Source: Lachnospiraceae bacterium
GTDB taxonomy: Bacteria; Bacillota; Clostridia; Lachnospirales; Lachnospiraceae
Length of the DNA: 40,907 nt
Assembly: GCA_009774235.1 (NCBI GenBank)
Contig: VSNJ01000017.1
Location: 1 to 40,907 of the forward strand
Direction: 5' to 3'
Both the position numbers and the translations under genes were made by a program. Shown piece after piece: positions 39,324 through 40,907 of this stretch (the first letter of the stretch is position 1; each line of letters opens with the position of its first letter). The notes beneath the pieces are model-generated. The model was given only the letters and a program-made list of their open reading frames with translations. It was not told the origin of the DNA and searched no databases.

Positions 39324-40757
39324 TTAATATGCATTTTTATTTACCTTGTTGCCAAAGAATGTGAGAAAAAGTATTTTAAAATCTAAGAACATTGACCAGT
39401 TCTCAACATAGTACAAATCACATTCAATACGTTTTGTTATTGATGTGTCGCCCCTGTATCCATTTACCTGTGCCCATCCAGTCATTCCAGGGCGTACCTG
39501 GTGTTTAACCATATACCTTGGTATCTCTTCTTTGAATTTATCTACAAAATATGGACGTTCAGGTCTTGGTCCTACCAGGCTCATATCACCTTTTAATACG
39601 TTAAAAAGCTGTGGCAGTTCGTCAATATTTGTTTTGCGCATAAACCTGCCAAACTTGGTAACACGTGGGTCATTTTCTGTAGTCCATGCCTTTTTTTCTT
39701 TATGTTCTTCCTGTACCTTCATAGAGCGGAACTTATAAATTGAAAATTCCCTGTTATGGAGCCCTATTCTTTTCTGTTTAAAAATAAGAGGACCTGGGGA
39801 TGTCAGTTTAATAATAAGTGCAGTGGCAAGCATTGGTATACAGAATATTATAATTGCAACAAGTGAGCCAAATATATCAACACATCTTTTTAGCACCTTG
39901 TTAAATGAAGAACTTAATGGTACATGCCTTACATGTATAACAGGAATACCATCAAGGTCTTCTGTATATGGTTTTGTAGGTATAATATTGTTATAGTCTG
40001 GTATAAACTTTGTGTGTACTCCAGATTTTTCACAAATACCAACAATTTTCTCAAGTTTGCCATAGTCATCAATACCAAGTGTTATTGCTATTTCATCATA
40101 TTCATTGGATGCCAGCAGCCCAGGAAGCTTGTCCATTGTGCCAATAACCTGTACATGGCGGTATGTTGTCCCTTCTGGCTGGTTATCATCAAGCATTCCA
40201 TGTATTGAATAACCCCATTCAGGATGTACCCTTAACCTGTCAATATATCCCCTGGCAGTACGGCTGTAGCCTACAATTAATATATGTTTAAGGTTTTTGC
40301 CTGCCCTTCTCATATTACGCAGTATTTTTATTACAATTAGCCTGAACATATAGTCGATTGTTATATTTAATATAACAAATATTCCAAGGAAAAGACGTGC
40401 ATAGTTATTTTCCCTTAAAAGGAAGTATAGTATAGCAACTGTATAAAGCATACCACCAATACTAGCCTTTATAAGGCTGAAAAGTTCTGAGCGCCTTCCA
40501 GATGTACGCTTTGGGTCATACATGCCACATATATAATAGATAATAATATAACATGGAATAAGCATTATAAGCATGTTGCGGTATTCTTCAAGTGATTTAT
40601 AATAACCAAATGGAGGTTTTATAATATTGTATTTAATAAGGGGGCTCCATGTATCATCAAATCTTAACATGTAAGCCAGTATAAATGAAAATGCTATAAT
40701 TACAGCATCAATTATAATATGCATTATATTAAGTAATTTCTGGTTTTCACGAATCAA
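39324..40757 (-). CDS. WcaJ-type undecaprenyl-phosphate sugar phosphotransferase
   Basis: Starts exopolysaccharide or capsule repeat-unit synthesis by moving sugar-1-phosphate from a UDP-sugar to undecaprenyl phosphate. Four N-terminal membrane spans (about 10-130) and a CoA-binding-like Rossmann domain (about 150-260, ILIVGYSRTARGYIDRL) come first. One span and the catalytic PF02397 domain follow: KRCVDIFGSLVAI, FKQKRIGLHNREFSIYKFRS, NIDELPQLFNVLKGDMSLVG, PRPERP, VRPGMTGWAQVNGYRG. 477 residues. The start is TTG 40757, with AAGGAGAAGGTGA upstream. It heads the operon with the sensor kinase and regulator. Confidence 0.92.
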   Translation of the reverse strand: MIRENQKLLNIMHIIIDAVIIAFSFILAYMLRFDDTWSPLIKYNIIKPPFGYYKSLEEYRNMLIMLIPCYIIIYYICGMYDPKRTSGRRSELFSLIKASIGGMLYTVAILYFLLRENNYARLFLGIFVILNITIDYMFRLIVIKILRNMRRAGKNLKHILIVGYSRTARGYIDRLRVHPEWGYSIHGMLDDNQPEGTTYRHVQVIGTMDKLPGLLASNEYDEIAITLGIDDYGKLEKIVGICEKSGVHTKFIPDYNNIIPTKPYTEDLDGIPVIHVRHVPLSSSFNKVLKRCVDIFGSLVAIIIFCIPMLATALIIKLTSPGPLIFKQKRIGLHNREFSIYKFRSMKVQEEHKEKKAWTTENDPRVTKFGRFMRKTNIDELPQLFNVLKGDMSLVGPRPERPYFVDKFKEEIPRYMVKHQVRPGMTGWAQVNGYRGDTSITKRIECDLYYVENWSMFLDFKILFLTFFGNKVNKNAY

Positions 40758-40811
40758 GTCTTCACCTTCTCCTTATAGCAGTTTACTATTTTCATTTGCA
40801 ATCGTTTATTT

Positions 40812-40840
40812 ATTATAGCTGTTAAGTTCCTTTTTCGCAA
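40812..40840 (-). promoter_or_regulatory. Promoter of the sugar transferase/two-component operon
   Basis: On the minus strand TTGCGA (40840-40835) and TATAAT (40817-40812) are 17 bp apart, with a leader of about 48 nt. Upstream, ACAACTT and AAGTTGT (within about 40870-40894) form a small palindrome that could be an operator. Confidence 0.65.
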
Positions 40841-40907
40841 TAAAATAATCATAAATTAATTTCTTTTTCACAACTTCTACACAAAAAGTTGTTAAACTCA
40901 TTAATAA

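Noticed and set aside
1..40907. CRISPR array, tRNA, rRNA, prophage or IS transposase
   Set aside because: No regularly spaced repeats with unique spacers, no tRNA cloverleaf noticed and no integrase or transposase motifs in any long frame.

Overview
The window looks like chromosomal DNA of a low-GC, Gram-positive anaerobe of the Clostridia, most like the Lachnospiraceae. This is inferred from AT-rich DNA, strong GGAGG ribosome binding sites, Firmicutes gene orders (pspA-ydjGHI; gdpP-rplI-dnaB; uvrC-hprK), HPr kinase and c-di-AMP phosphodiesterase. Nothing in the sequence names the species. There is no phage, IS transposase, CRISPR array, rRNA or tRNA that I can see.

Layout. 1-1.4 kb: a bacitracin-type ABC ATPase at the window edge and a 54-residue one-helix membrane protein with its own promoter and terminator. 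1.5-5.3 kb (minus): a four-gene envelope-stress operon matching Bacillus pspA(ydjF)-ydjG-ydjH-ydjI. 5.7-10.7 kb (plus): a methyltransferase, then gdpP-rplI-dnaB behind a strong promoter. 10.9-13.2 kb: pgi and a NodB-type deacetylase. 13.3-16.4 kb (minus): pyrG and a GHL10-like surface hydrolase. 16.7-29.1 kb (plus): an FtsH protease fused to a HAD phosphatase, a short GNAT-like fragment, uvrC, hprK, a degenerate HD-GYP protein, pth, mfd and a PrsA-like lipoprotein. 29.9-33.4 kb: cheX, an SpoU-type RNA methyltransferase, and two adjacent COG0523 metal-chaperone GTPases, one with a 36-histidine segment and one fused to a YcgQ-like (TIGR03943) domain. 33.9-36.6 kb: an AI-2E/YtvI-type membrane protein (minus), a 62-residue helical protein and a leucine-rich-repeat protein. 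37.0-40.8 kb (minus): a WcaJ-type undecaprenyl-phosphate sugar transferase, a sensor kinase and a response regulator in one apparent operon.

Most unusual content: the intergenic DNA. Four spacers (about 5.4, 29.3, 29.6 and 36.9 kb) carry the same folded core. It has a closing stem, a helix that is rewritten in sequence but still pairs, a YRGTGC/GCACYR helix, a conserved TT/TAT internal loop, a variable apical hairpin, and a small GC-GNRA-GC hairpin. The arms around the core differ between copies, so fold and core are conserved but flanks are not. One arm type (about 40 bp, ending near ACTCTGGCA) also occurs as a core-less palindrome at 33.5 kb and as a solo 24-bp piece at 12.3 kb. I read this as a family of small mobile or mobilised structured repeats, probably RNA-forming, and consider it the best candidate for an undescribed system here. 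Other long imperfect palindromes sit in the rplI-dnaB and ydjH-ydjI spacers and after the LRR gene.
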